Of a DNA stretch of 58,701 nt, positions 32,739 through 40,868 are shown in pieces; positions within the stretch are counted from its first letter, which is position 1; each line of letters begins with the position of its first letter. The position numbers were made by a program, and so were the translations under genes. The notes below the pieces were generated by a model that worked only from the letters and a program-made list of their open reading frames with translations, was not told the DNA's origin and ran no database searches. The stretch comes from Herbiconiux sp. (lineage in GTDB: Bacteria > Actinomycetota > Actinomycetes > Actinomycetales > Microbacteriaceae). Location: the NCBI RefSeq assembly GCF_023264895.1, contig NZ_JAHFUY010000017.1:1-58701 (forward strand). Direction: 5' to 3'.

Positions 32739-33836
32739 CTACTTGTCGTCGATGATCGACATGAAGCCCGCGAAGGCGAAGATGCCCGGGACCGCGTAGA
32801 GGAGGATCAGGGTGAGGATCCAGCCCACCCGGCCCAGGATCGGCCAGAGGCCGCGGCTCCGGTAGGCGCTGGTGAGGCGGCGGCCGTCGGGGCCGATGAT
32901 GCGGGCCGGGCGGGCGAACTGGCGGGGAACGCGGTCGTCGCGGTAGGCCGCGGCGCGCTTGGCGAGGCGGAGGGCTGCGCCGGTGAGGAGGGTCTCGATT
33001 CGCTGCCAGGCAGCCGGGTCCGAGTAGTCCGCCGCCGACGGGGTCGAGAAGACCAGGCGGCCGTCGATGATCTCGACGTCGAAGGCGGAGGCGTCGTCGA
33101 TGAGCGCGGCCATCACATCCGGGGTCAGCGCGTAGAGGGCATCCGTCTCGTAGCCGCCCGGCGCGTACGCCTCGAAGTGGCGGTCGAAGTCGCCCTCGAG
33201 CGAGAGCCGCTGCTGCCGGTCGACGCTCGTGGGGAGGCCGCCGGGCGACCGGCCGTTCGCCAGGGAGTCGAGATAGAGGTGCGGCAGGGGCGACGGGAGG
33301 GTGACCGCGAGGTAGCCGCGCGTCTCCGGCTTGCCGTGCAACCCGGTGCGCACCACGAGGTTGCCGAACTCGACCCTGTCGTCGCCCTGCGCCACGAACC
33401 GCGGAGAGGCCGACGCCCGGCCCGCCGGCTGCGCGATCAGGGTCGGCAGCGGCGAGCCCGCCCGCGGCCTCGGCTCGAAGCCGTTCGCGAGCGCCGTGAG
33501 GGTCTGCCGCCACTCGGCGAGGCGAGCCCTCGGCGACGGCGGCCGCTTCGCCCAGCGCTGCAGCAGCACGGCGCCGGCGATCCAGGCCGCGAGCACGACC
33601 ACGGCGATGCCCAGGTCTCGCCAGTCGTCGGGCCCGGTGTCGTTGTCGCCGTACCCGTCGACGCGGATGCCGATGGCCATGAACACGATGAAGCAGTACC
33701 AGAGCATGAGGCTCCAGGTGACGTGCACGAGCATCTGGCGCCGAGTGGGCACCCAGGCCGGTCGGGCGCTCCGACGCTGCGTCGCCATGGCCGCGGCCAC
33801 CTCGGCGGGAGGGGCGGTGAGCCAGTGCGAATCCAC
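32739..33836 (-). CDS. Membrane protein with cytoplasmic domain, unknown function
   Basis: A 365-residue protein. Two hydrophobic segments lie at about residues 36-57 and 75-95, one or two at the C-terminus (about 333-360). The loop between holds a soluble domain with VEFGNLVVRTG, GYLAVTLPSPLPHLYLDS, FDRHFEAYAPGGYETDALYALTPDVMAALID and FDVEIIDGRLVF, a pattern resembling DUF3137-type proteins. Function is unknown. Confidence 0.7.
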   Translation of the reverse strand: MDSHWLTAPPAEVAAAMATQRRSARPAWVPTRRQMLVHVTWSLMLWYCFIVFMAIGIRVDGYGDNDTGPDDWRDLGIAVVVLAAWIAGAVLLQRWAKRPPSPRARLAEWRQTLTALANGFEPRPRAGSPLPTLIAQPAGRASASPRFVAQGDDRVEFGNLVVRTGLHGKPETRGYLAVTLPSPLPHLYLDSLANGRSPGGLPTSVDRQQRLSLEGDFDRHFEAYAPGGYETDALYALTPDVMAALIDDASAFDVEIIDGRLVFSTPSAADYSDPAAWQRIETLLTGAALRLAKRAAAYRDDRVPRQFARPARIIGPDGRRLTSAYRSRGLWPILGRVGWILTLILLYAVPGIFAFAGFMSIIDDK

Positions 33837-33887
33837 CGTTCCACCGTACCGAGATCGCGCCCAGACGGCCCGCGCGGGGCAGCCGGG

Positions 33888-34370
33888 CTACAGCTCGATC
33901 TTCTCGTTGTCGATGTCCATCGGCGTGCCCGTGACCTTCGACTTCACGAAGCTGAACACCGTGGCGAGGGTGGAGCCGGGGGTGTCCCAGTACTCCGCCG
34001 AGTCTGCGTGCACGATCAGCGCGCGCACGTTGGGGTCGGTGCGGCCGCCGGGGAACCAGGCCTCCACACTCGGGTCCCACATCTCGTCGATGTAGCTCTG
34101 CTCGGTGGTGAGCTCGGCGTGCCCGGTGAGCGACACCCAGGAGTCGTTGGAGCCGAAGGCCAGGTTCACGATAGGGTTCGCGGCGAGCCGCACGGCCGTG
34201 GAGGACTCGGCGCTGACGAGGAACCAGAGGTCGCCGTCGAAGCGGTGGTGCTGCTGCTGCATGGCGAACGGCTGCGACACCGGGTGCCCGGCGTCGTCGA
34301 GGGTCACGATCATCGTGAGCGGGAAGTCGTCGAGCAGGTCGGCGAGGGTCTCGAAGTCGGTGCCGGTCAT
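33888..34370 (-). CDS. Pyridoxamine 5'-phosphate oxidase-like (general stress protein 26-type) protein
   Basis: A 160-residue split-barrel flavin-binding protein: LADLLDDFPLTMIVTLDDAGHPVSQPFAMQQQHHRFDGDLWFLVSAESSTAVRLAANPIVNLAF, then WVSLTGHAEL and EYWDTPGSTLATVFSFVKSKVTG. This is the general-stress FMN-binding group, not the vitamin B6 biosynthetic oxidase: PLP-site residues are not evident. Its position near the B6 degradation island may be chance. A ribosome site GGAGC is weak. Confidence 0.83.
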   Translation of the reverse strand: MTGTDFETLADLLDDFPLTMIVTLDDAGHPVSQPFAMQQQHHRFDGDLWFLVSAESSTAVRLAANPIVNLAFGSNDSWVSLTGHAELTTEQSYIDEMWDPSVEAWFPGGRTDPNVRALIVHADSAEYWDTPGSTLATVFSFVKSKVTGTPMDIDNEKIEL

Positions 34371-34440
34371 GGGTGCTCCATTCGGTGGGTGAGGAGCTTC
34401 ACGCTACGCCCGCGTGACCGGGCCGCCTAGGGGCCCGGGC

Positions 34441-35247
34441 TCAGGCGCGCTGCTCGACCGCCTCGCGGAACTGCTGGGCTCCGGAGCGCACCGCCTCGGC
34501 GATCTGCGCCTTGTGCTCGTCGGTGAGGCGGTAGTCCGGAGCCACGATGGTGAGAGCCCCCACCGAGATGCCTCCGGTGTGCACGCTCGCCGCGCTGGCC
34601 CAGACACCGCGGTCGACCTCGCCGGCGCTCTCGGCGTAGCCCGTGGAGCGCAGGGCGTCGAGGTCGCTCTCGAGCTGCTTCTTCGCCTGCTTCGACAGGG
34701 CCGGACCGAGCCGGTTGAAGTACTGCGCGAGCTTCGCCGCGCTCAGCTCGCTCAGCAGCAGCTTCGCGGCCGCTCCGCCGTAGACCGGCATGAGGTTGCC
34801 GGGCTGGAACGAGATGGAGATCGGGTGGTCGGACTCGGCGATGGCGAGACAGACGGCCGAGTCGTTCACCCGGCGCAGGTACAGCGCCGTCTCCCCCGTC
34901 TCGGCCGACATGCGGTCGAGGATCGGCTGCACCTGGGCGCGGAAGTCGATCACGGTCTCGGCCGCCCGCGACAGCCGGAGGATCTGCGGCGACAGCACGA
35001 ACCGCCCCTTCTCGCGCTCCTCGATGAGGTCGAGCTCGCGCAGCAGCGAGATGTAGCGATAGGCGCTCGGCACCGAGATGTCGTGCTTCTCGAGCACCTG
35101 GTCGACGGTGATCTCGGGGGTGCTCTCACTGAACTCGAGCAGGATCTGCAGGGCTCGGCGTGCGCTGTCGACGCCCTTCGTGCGCTGCGGCTCGGGGGCG
35201 ACGGACTCCGCGGCCGACGTGGAGGAGGTCGGATTCTCGTCAGTCAT
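34441..35247 (-). CDS. IclR-family transcriptional regulator, probable regulator of the B6 island
   Basis: A 268-residue regulator with an N-terminal winged helix (GVDSARRALQILLEFSESTPEITVDQVLEKHDISVPSAYRYISLLRELDLIEE) and an IclR effector domain (FRAQVQPILDRMSAETGETALYLRRV, GNLMPVYGGAAAKLLLSELS, DRGVWASAASVHTGGISVGALTIVAPDYRL). It sits 60 bp after the last permease gene of the BMP-type importer, in the same direction. IclR proteins usually control adjacent aromatic or ring catabolism; the importer and lactonase promoters share an element that could be its target. The effector is unknown, presumably a B6 vitamer or pathway acid. Confidence 0.9.
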   Translation of the reverse strand: MTDENPTSSTSAAESVAPEPQRTKGVDSARRALQILLEFSESTPEITVDQVLEKHDISVPSAYRYISLLRELDLIEEREKGRFVLSPQILRLSRAAETVIDFRAQVQPILDRMSAETGETALYLRRVNDSAVCLAIAESDHPISISFQPGNLMPVYGGAAAKLLLSELSAAKLAQYFNRLGPALSKQAKKQLESDLDALRSTGYAESAGEVDRGVWASAASVHTGGISVGALTIVAPDYRLTDEHKAQIAEAVRSGAQQFREAVEQRA

Positions 35248-35307
35248 GGTGGGCTCCGCTCGATACTAATGTGCCGCAGCACCACAGGTGTCGCACTTCC
35301 GCGCTCG

Positions 35308-36243
35308 TCATCGTGCACCGCGCGTGTAGGGCGTGCCGAGGGCCGGTGGTACCACTGAACTCCGGGCGAACACGATCAGCATCACGATCACGATGATGAA
35401 CGGCAGCATCTTGATGATGTCGGCCGGCACCGTGAACCCGATCACCTGCAGCGCGGGCCCGATCGCCACGGCCAGGCCGTAGACGAGCGACGTGATCATG
35501 ACGACGAGGATGCGACCTCGCGAGAGCATCGTGATGACGATCGCGATGAAGCCGAGACCGTTGGTGAGCATGGGGCTGAAGGTGGCCGTGGTGAGCAGCG
35601 CGAGATAGGCGCCGCCGAGCCCCACGAGCGCGCCGCTCAAGAGCACGGCGATCGACCGCGTGCGCATCACGTTGCCGCCGGCCGCGTCCAGCGACGAGGG
35701 CTTCTGCCCCGCCGAACGCGTCGAGAGACCCCAGTTGGTGCGGGCGAGCCCGAACGCGAGCCCCAGGATGAGGATGATGCAGACCCAGAAGATGCCCGAC
35801 TGCTGGAATAGCGACGGGCCGATCACCGGGATGTCGCCGAGGCCGGGGATCGCGAGCTTCGGCTGCGCGCCGAGGCTCGTCGGCGACGTCGTGTAGTTCT
35901 GCAGGTAGAGCACGCTCGTGATGCCCTCGCCGATGAGCGTCACGGCCAGTCCGATGACGATCTGGTTGAGGCCGAGCCACACGTTGAGCACGAGCATGGC
36001 GAGGTTGGCGACGATCCCGCCGACCGCACCGGCGAGCATGCCGATCCAGAAGTCGCCCGTGGTGAGCGTCACCACGAACCCGGTGTAGGCGCCGATCAGC
36101 ATGACGCCCTCGATGCCGAGGTTCAGCACGCCGGCCTGCTCGCCGATGGTCTCGCCGACGGCGGCGAGCATGAGCGGCATGGCCTGGGAGATGACGGTGG
36201 CGATGAACACCGTGACGAAGGCTGCGGTCAGCATGTCGCTCAT
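35308..36243 (-). CDS. BMP-type ABC importer permease (second)
   Basis: A 311-residue permease of the nucleoside (NupQ/BmpG) subgroup: MPLMLAAVGETIGEQAGVLNLGIEGVMLIGAYTGFVVTL is the diagnostic N-terminal motif, followed by LGLNQIVIGLAVTLIGEG and SLDAAGGNVMRTRS in the EAA-like cytoplasmic loop. About eight membrane segments. The start overlaps the stop of the first permease (ATGA), so the heterodimeric channel is made in equal amounts. Substrate inferred to be pyridoxine or a related vitamer from the neighbouring pathway. Confidence 0.9.
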   Translation of the reverse strand: MSDMLTAAFVTVFIATVISQAMPLMLAAVGETIGEQAGVLNLGIEGVMLIGAYTGFVVTLTTGDFWIGMLAGAVGGIVANLAMLVLNVWLGLNQIVIGLAVTLIGEGITSVLYLQNYTTSPTSLGAQPKLAIPGLGDIPVIGPSLFQQSGIFWVCIILILGLAFGLARTNWGLSTRSAGQKPSSLDAAGGNVMRTRSIAVLLSGALVGLGGAYLALLTTATFSPMLTNGLGFIAIVITMLSRGRILVVMITSLVYGLAVAIGPALQVIGFTVPADIIKMLPFIIVIVMLIVFARSSVVPPALGTPYTRGAR

Positions 36244-37361
36244 GCCGAGGTCCTTTCCGTTGCCTTGCGGAAGGGCTGCAGGACGGTTCGCCGGAGCCCT
36301 GGGGGGAGGTAGCTCTGGCCGAGCCGTCTGCGCTCTCCGATGTACTCGGTGACCGTCATGAACAGCAGGATGAGTCCCACGATCACGAGCAGGAAGTCGA
36401 CGTTCAGCCCCGCCTGCTGGGCGGCCAGGGTGCCGCCGGTGGCGAGCACGGCGTAGAAGGCCACGAACGGGATCGCGGCCACCGGCCGGAAGCGCGCGAG
36501 GAACACGAGCGGCATCACGGCGTCGCCGTAGCGCGGATCCCAGTCGGCCCGCTGGTAGGCGAACTGCCCGAGGATGTCGACCGAGCCCGCGAGGGCGATC
36601 AGTCCGCTCGACAGGGCGAACAGCAGGATGACCATCCAGGTCGAGTTGAGGCCCACGTGGCGCGCGGCCTTCGGGCTCGCCCCGAAGATGTCGACCCTCA
36701 GGCCGAACGAGGTGCGGCTCAGCACGTACTGGGCCACCACGGCGAGCACGATGGCGATGATGAAGCCGATGTGGATCTCGGTGCCCGGGATGTAGGGCAG
36801 CAGGTCGTCGTCCGAGATGACGGCCGTCTGCGGGGTGGAGGTGCCCGGATCCTTGAAGACGCCCTTGATGAGGAGGTTCACGACACCCACGGCGATGAAC
36901 GACATCACGAGCGAGGTGATGATCTCGTTCGTGCCGTAGCGCGCCTTCAGGATGGCCGGGATGAGCGACCACACCGCACCCACGAGCACCGCGACGATGA
37001 ACACGACGATCGTCGCGAGGAACGCCGGCATGACGCCGTAGAGGATCGGCCCGAGCCCCGAGGCCACGACGGCTCCGAGCAGGTACTGCCCGTTGTAGCC
37101 AAGGTTCCAGAGCTGCCCGCGGAAGGCCACGATCAGGCCCACCGCCACGATCACGAGCGGCGCCATGAGCGAGAGGCTGCGCTGCCAGTTGGTGCCGGTG
37201 ATGCCGTACTTCCACACCCCGGCGAAGAAGTCGAGCGGGCTGCTGCCCATGGCGAGCATGATGAGGCCCGCCACGATCAGGGCCAGGAGCACCGGCACGA
37301 CCGATCGCACGAATCCCGTCGCGAAGCGCTGGGCCGTGGTGGTCTCGTTCGGAATCGTCAT
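36240..37361 (-). CDS. BMP-type ABC importer permease (first)
   Basis: A 373-residue permease of the NupP/BmpF subgroup: PLVIVAVGLIVAFRGQLWNLGYNGQYLLGAVVASG, LKARYGTNEIITSLVMSFIAVGVVNLLIKGVFKDPG and the cytoplasmic loop VDIFGASPKAARHVGLNS. About nine membrane segments. The start shares one base with the ATPase stop (TGATG). It pairs with the permease encoded next. Confidence 0.9.
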   Translation of the reverse strand: MTIPNETTTAQRFATGFVRSVVPVLLALIVAGLIMLAMGSSPLDFFAGVWKYGITGTNWQRSLSLMAPLVIVAVGLIVAFRGQLWNLGYNGQYLLGAVVASGLGPILYGVMPAFLATIVVFIVAVLVGAVWSLIPAILKARYGTNEIITSLVMSFIAVGVVNLLIKGVFKDPGTSTPQTAVISDDDLLPYIPGTEIHIGFIIAIVLAVVAQYVLSRTSFGLRVDIFGASPKAARHVGLNSTWMVILLFALSSGLIALAGSVDILGQFAYQRADWDPRYGDAVMPLVFLARFRPVAAIPFVAFYAVLATGGTLAAQQAGLNVDFLLVIVGLILLFMTVTEYIGERRRLGQSYLPPGLRRTVLQPFRKATERTSA

Positions 37362-38980
37362 CAGTCGGTGCCTTCGATCGCGCCAGTCATGTAGTGGCCC
37401 ACCTTCTCGGCGGTTCCCACGCCGTCGTTCACGACCCCGCCCACCAGCCGGCCGCGCGAGATCACCTCGATGCGGTGCGAGAGCTCGATCAGCTCGTCCA
37501 GGTCGGTCGAGAGCAGGAGCACCGATCCCCCGCCCGCGGCGAAGTCGATCAGGAGCTCGCGCACGAGATGCACGGTCTTGAGGTCGAGCCCGTAGGTGGG
37601 CTTGTTGACCACCACCAGTCGTGCCCCGTTCGTGAGCTCGCGGGCGAGCAGGATCTTCTGGATGTTGCCGCCCGAGAGCGTGCCCGCCCTGGTCGCCGGC
37701 GACGGGGTCCGGATGCCGTACTCGTCGATCAGCCGCACGGCCTCGGTGTCGACGGCCTTGGGCTGGATGCGACCGAACCGCCAGAACGGCGCCTGGCCGA
37801 TGCGCTTGATCACGAGGTTGAGGGCCACGGACATGGAGCCCACGGTGCCCTCGTGCAGTCTGTCGTCGGTGACGTAGCGCACGCCGAGCTGCTGACGGCT
37901 CCGCACCCCGGTGCGGGTGATGTCGTCGCCGTCGAAGAGCACGGTCCCGGATGACGCGGACCGCTGACCGGCGACGAGCTCGGAGAGCGCGCCCTGGCCG
38001 TGTCCGTCGATGCCCGCGATCCCGAGGATCTCGCCCTCGCGCACGGTGAGCGACACACCCTCGGCCTCGATGTCGCGGCCGCCGCCCTTGCTCGAGACGT
38101 CGCGCAGCTCGAGCCGCACGGGCCGGCTGTCGAAGTCGATGGCCGGGATCTCGCGGGTGGCCGCGGTGGCTCCCGCGAGCTCGGCCGCCTCCTCGAGGTC
38201 CGAGACGGCGTCCGCGCCGCCGCCCGCAGCCAGGTCGTCGCCGAACATCGCCGCGAGGATCGCATCCTGGGCCTGCTGCTCGCTGTAGGCCGCGAGCTCC
38301 TCGACGGAGATGTGGCCCACGTTGCGTCCGGCGCGGAGGATGGTCACGCAGTCGCCCATGGCGTAGGCCTCGCGCAGCTTGTGCGTGATGAGCACCACGG
38401 CGAGGCCCCGCTCCTTGACCCGCTCGATGCTCTCACCGAGATGCTCGATCGCCTGGGGGGTGAGCATGGAGGTGGGCTCGTCGAGCACGAGCAGCCGGCT
38501 GCCCTTCCACATCGCCTTCGCGATCTCGACCTGCTGCTGCTGACCGAGACCGAGGTCGGCCGTCAGCGCGTGCGGGTCGATCTCCACGCCGAGCAGATCG
38601 GCGAGCTCGCCGAGTCGCTCGGTGGCGCGCTTCTTGTCGAGCATCACGCCCGACTCCCCGAGCATGAGGTTCTCGAGCACGGTGAACGCCGGCACCAGCG
38701 TGGAGTGCTGGTGGACGACGCCGATGCCGAGGTCGACGGCGACCTTCGGCGAGCTGATGTCGACGACGGAACCGCCGATCGAGACGCTGCCGGAGTCGGG
38801 CTGCTGCATGCCGGCGAGGATGCTGATGAGCGTGGACTTGCCGGCGCCGTTCTCCCCGAGGAGGCAGTGCACCTGCCCGCTCAGGATGTCGAGCGACACG
38901 TCGTCGTTGGCGATGACGCCCGGGAAAGCCTTGGTGATGCCTCTCAGCGAGATGACTTCGCTCGTGGCCGTTGTCGTCAC
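37361..38980 (-). CDS. BMP-type ABC importer ATP-binding protein, double cassette
   Basis: A 539-residue protein with two ATPase domains. The first has LLGENGAGKSTLISILAG, the signature LGLGQQQQVEIAKAM and Walker B LLVLDEPTSMLTPQ. The second has the relaxed P-loop IAGIDGHGQGALSELVAG, TLSGGNIQKILLARELT and VVNKPTYGLD, where the catalytic Glu after Walker B is replaced, as is common in the second cassette of this group. The GTG start at 38980 is fixed by AAGGAG six bases upstream; the longer frame would read through a hairpin. It energises import of the ligand bound by the lipoprotein at 39060. Confidence 0.93.
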   Translation of the reverse strand: MTTTATSEVISLRGITKAFPGVIANDDVSLDILSGQVHCLLGENGAGKSTLISILAGMQQPDSGSVSIGGSVVDISSPKVAVDLGIGVVHQHSTLVPAFTVLENLMLGESGVMLDKKRATERLGELADLLGVEIDPHALTADLGLGQQQQVEIAKAMWKGSRLLVLDEPTSMLTPQAIEHLGESIERVKERGLAVVLITHKLREAYAMGDCVTILRAGRNVGHISVEELAAYSEQQAQDAILAAMFGDDLAAGGGADAVSDLEEAAELAGATAATREIPAIDFDSRPVRLELRDVSSKGGGRDIEAEGVSLTVREGEILGIAGIDGHGQGALSELVAGQRSASSGTVLFDGDDITRTGVRSRQQLGVRYVTDDRLHEGTVGSMSVALNLVIKRIGQAPFWRFGRIQPKAVDTEAVRLIDEYGIRTPSPATRAGTLSGGNIQKILLARELTNGARLVVVNKPTYGLDLKTVHLVRELLIDFAAGGGSVLLLSTDLDELIELSHRIEVISRGRLVGGVVNDGVGTAEKVGHYMTGAIEGTD

Positions 38981-39003
38981 GGGAGCTCCTTGGTGCGGGT
39001 GGA

Positions 39004-39038
39004 GGGGTCGGTGCCGCGTGGGGAGCGGCACCGACCCC
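39004..39038 (-). terminator. Perfect 14-bp stem-loop between binding-protein and ATPase genes
   Basis: GGGGTCGGTGCCGC (39004-39017) pairs exactly with GCGGCACCGACCCC (39025-39038) around a seven-base loop; a second smaller hairpin CCGATC/GATCGG (39037-39053) abuts it. No T-tract. The place, right after the binding-protein gene, equals that of the hairpin at 5365 in the other importer operon and suggests message protection or partial termination. Confidence 0.7.
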
Positions 39039-39059
39039 GATCGGGCTGATCGGTCCGGG

Positions 39060-40160
39060 TCAGGCGCCCTTGGCCGCGATGACCGCGGCGACCTCTTCGG
39101 CCGACGTCGCGATGGTGGGGACGATCGATCCGTCGATGATGCCCTTCGAGGCCTCCTCGACCGCGGCGGTGATCTCCGGGGTCATGTTCTCGGTCTCCTG
39201 CAGGTACATGCCGCCGTTCTCGACGTCGACGGGATAGGTGACCGTTCCGAAGATGCCGGCGTCGACGTCCTTGATGGCCTGCACGTAGGCGGGCTCGTAG
39301 TTCCAGCGCACCGACGTGAGCAGCTTGCTCGGGTCGCTGAGGCCGGGGGTGACGTCTCCGATGTCGGCGATGTACTTCACGCCGTCGGCCGCGTCGATGG
39401 CCTGCAGGTAGCCGTGCGTGGCCCCGTCGCCCATGCCGAAGACCACGTCGGCGCCGGAGGCGATCAGCTGCTCGGTCGCGACCTTGCCGCCCGCGGCGTC
39501 GGCGTAGGCCGCCGGGCCGACGGAGGTGTAGAGCACCTGGACGGTGGGATCGACGCTGTAGACGCCCTCGGCGAAGCCCGACGACATGGCGAACCAGTTC
39601 GCGTTGTCGGCCGAGAGCACCATGCCGACCTTCTTCGAGGTGGTCGACAGCGCCGCGGCGACCCCGGCGAGGTAGCCGCCCTCCTGCCCCTCGGGCTTGG
39701 CGGCGGCGATGAGGCCGGGCACGTTCTCCTCCGCACCGGCGTCCTGGATGAGGATCGGCACCTTCTTGGCCGACGCCGCGCTCGCGGCCCCCACGTTGTA
39801 GCCGGAGGCGTGGGCGACGATGAACTGCGCCCCTCCGTCGGCGACCTGGTTGAGCACGGTCTCGATGTTGTCGTAGCCCGCGTCGGGAACGATGGTGACC
39901 TCGATGCCGAGCTCCTCGGCCGCTCCGTTCGCCGCCTCGATGCCCGCCTGGTTGTAGCCGAAGTCGCTCTCGTTCTCGGGGGCGACCAGCGCGAACGAGG
40001 TCACCTCCGTCGTGCCCGAGGACGAGGTCTCCGAGGTTCCGGAATCGCCGCCACGGCCCGACGAGCAGGCTGCGAGACTGAGGGCGAGTGCGCCGGAGAC
40101 GGTGATGACCGCCACGCGTGATGCCGTGCTGCGGCGGGAGCCGCTGATGAAACCGTTCAT
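39060..40160 (-). CDS. BMP/PnrA-like substrate-binding lipoprotein
   Basis: A 366-residue lipoprotein with signal and lipobox LSLAAC followed by a Ser/Gly/Thr-rich linker. The mature part is a BMP-domain protein: SFALVAPENESDFGYNQAGIEAANGAAEELG, DNIETVLNQVADGGAQFIVAHASGY, GYLAGVAAALSTTSKKVGMVLSADN, GADVVFGMGDGATHGYLQAI and LLTSVRWNYEPAYVQAIKDV. Known BMP proteins bind purine nucleosides; here the surrounding genes degrade pyridoxine, so a B6 vitamer is the predicted ligand. It leads the importer operon behind a good sigma-70-type promoter at 40250-40278. Confidence 0.9.
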   Translation of the reverse strand: MNGFISGSRRSTASRVAVITVSGALALSLAACSSGRGGDSGTSETSSSGTTEVTSFALVAPENESDFGYNQAGIEAANGAAEELGIEVTIVPDAGYDNIETVLNQVADGGAQFIVAHASGYNVGAASAASAKKVPILIQDAGAEENVPGLIAAAKPEGQEGGYLAGVAAALSTTSKKVGMVLSADNANWFAMSSGFAEGVYSVDPTVQVLYTSVGPAAYADAAGGKVATEQLIASGADVVFGMGDGATHGYLQAIDAADGVKYIADIGDVTPGLSDPSKLLTSVRWNYEPAYVQAIKDVDAGIFGTVTYPVDVENGGMYLQETENMTPEITAAVEEASKGIIDGSIVPTIATSAEEVAAVIAAKGA

Positions 40161-40249
40161 TGCCGAGATCTTCCTCTCAGGGGTGATGGGCCCCCGGGCC
40201 AGTGAGTGCTGCAGTGCGGGATCCTCTTACATTGTGCGGGGGTAGCGAT

Positions 40250-40278
40250 ACGATATGAGAAGAATTGGTTCATGCCAA
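40250..40278 (-). promoter_or_regulatory. Promoter of the BMP importer operon
   Basis: On the minus strand TTGGCA (40273-40278), a 17-bp spacer and TATCGT (40250-40255). The spacer end and -10 box, AATTCTTCTCATATCGT (40250-40266), nearly repeat the same part of the lactonase promoter at 40806-40823. TTGAAATTCA just upstream (40281-40290) contains the palindrome TGAAATTCA. Confidence 0.7.
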
Positions 40279-40345
40279 GCTTGAAATTCAGTTGTTACAC
40301 GTCTGAAACACGTCCCGTCGACGATGACCGGAGGAGGTTGACCCC

Positions 40346-40750
40346 ATGAATCGAATCACCCGCGCCGCCTTCTCGGTCGCGCCCGCCATCGTCATCGCCG
40401 CTGCGCTCGTCTCGTGCAGCACCGGTCCTGCGCTGTCGGAACAGGATGCGGAAGCACTCGCCACGCTAGCCGAGGTCGCCGGGCCCACGTCGGACGTCGA
40501 CCCGGACGCCATCACGAGGACGGAGTGCTGGCTGCCCTCCGACCACCCCATCGACGACCCCGCGGTGAGCGACACGAGCTGGCGCGTGCTCTGCCGGGCG
40601 CACTACACCGACGACAGCGGCGAGCGCTATCAGGACGCGACCTGCGTGGGCGACTTCGCCCTCGACCCGATGCTCGACCACTGCTACCGCTGGGCCTTCT
40701 ACACCGGCATGCCGATGTTCGAGGACGAACCGGCCGTGCGCGCCGGCTGA
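40346..40750 (+). CDS. Small cysteine-containing lipoprotein
   Basis: A 134-residue protein with signal peptide and lipobox ALVSC. The mature part has four further cysteines (ECWL, VLCRAHY, ATCVGDF, DHCYRW) that could form two disulfides outside the membrane. No family is recognised. GGAGGAGG about eight bases before the ATG is a strong ribosome site. It lies between the divergent importer and lactonase operons but has no evident link to B6 metabolism. Confidence 0.65.
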   Translation: MNRITRAAFSVAPAIVIAAALVSCSTGPALSEQDAEALATLAEVAGPTSDVDPDAITRTECWLPSDHPIDDPAVSDTSWRVLCRAHYTDDSGERYQDATCVGDFALDPMLDHCYRWAFYTGMPMFEDEPAVRAG

Positions 40751-40793
40751 GCAGCACCCCGTGTTTCGGGCGTGTGAACTCAGGGCCGATCGC

Positions 40794-40823
40794 TTGACAC
40801 CGTCGAATTTCTTCTCATAACGT
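40794..40823 (+). promoter_or_regulatory. Promoter of the lactonase-dehydrogenase-oxidase operon
   Basis: TTGACA (40794-40799), an 18-bp spacer and TAACGT (40818-40823), starting a leader of about 39 nt before the lactonase ATG. AATTTCTTCTCATAACGT (40806-40823) is the element shared with the importer promoter and may be a common regulator site. Confidence 0.75.
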
Positions 40824-40868
40824 GACCATCAATTAGCGACAGATGATAATCACGAAAGCGAGCCGCAC

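Noticed and set aside
33888..34370. Pyridoxamine phosphate oxidase as part of the B6 island
   Set aside because: The protein belongs to the general-stress FMN-binding branch and lies outside the importer operon, beyond the IclR gene.
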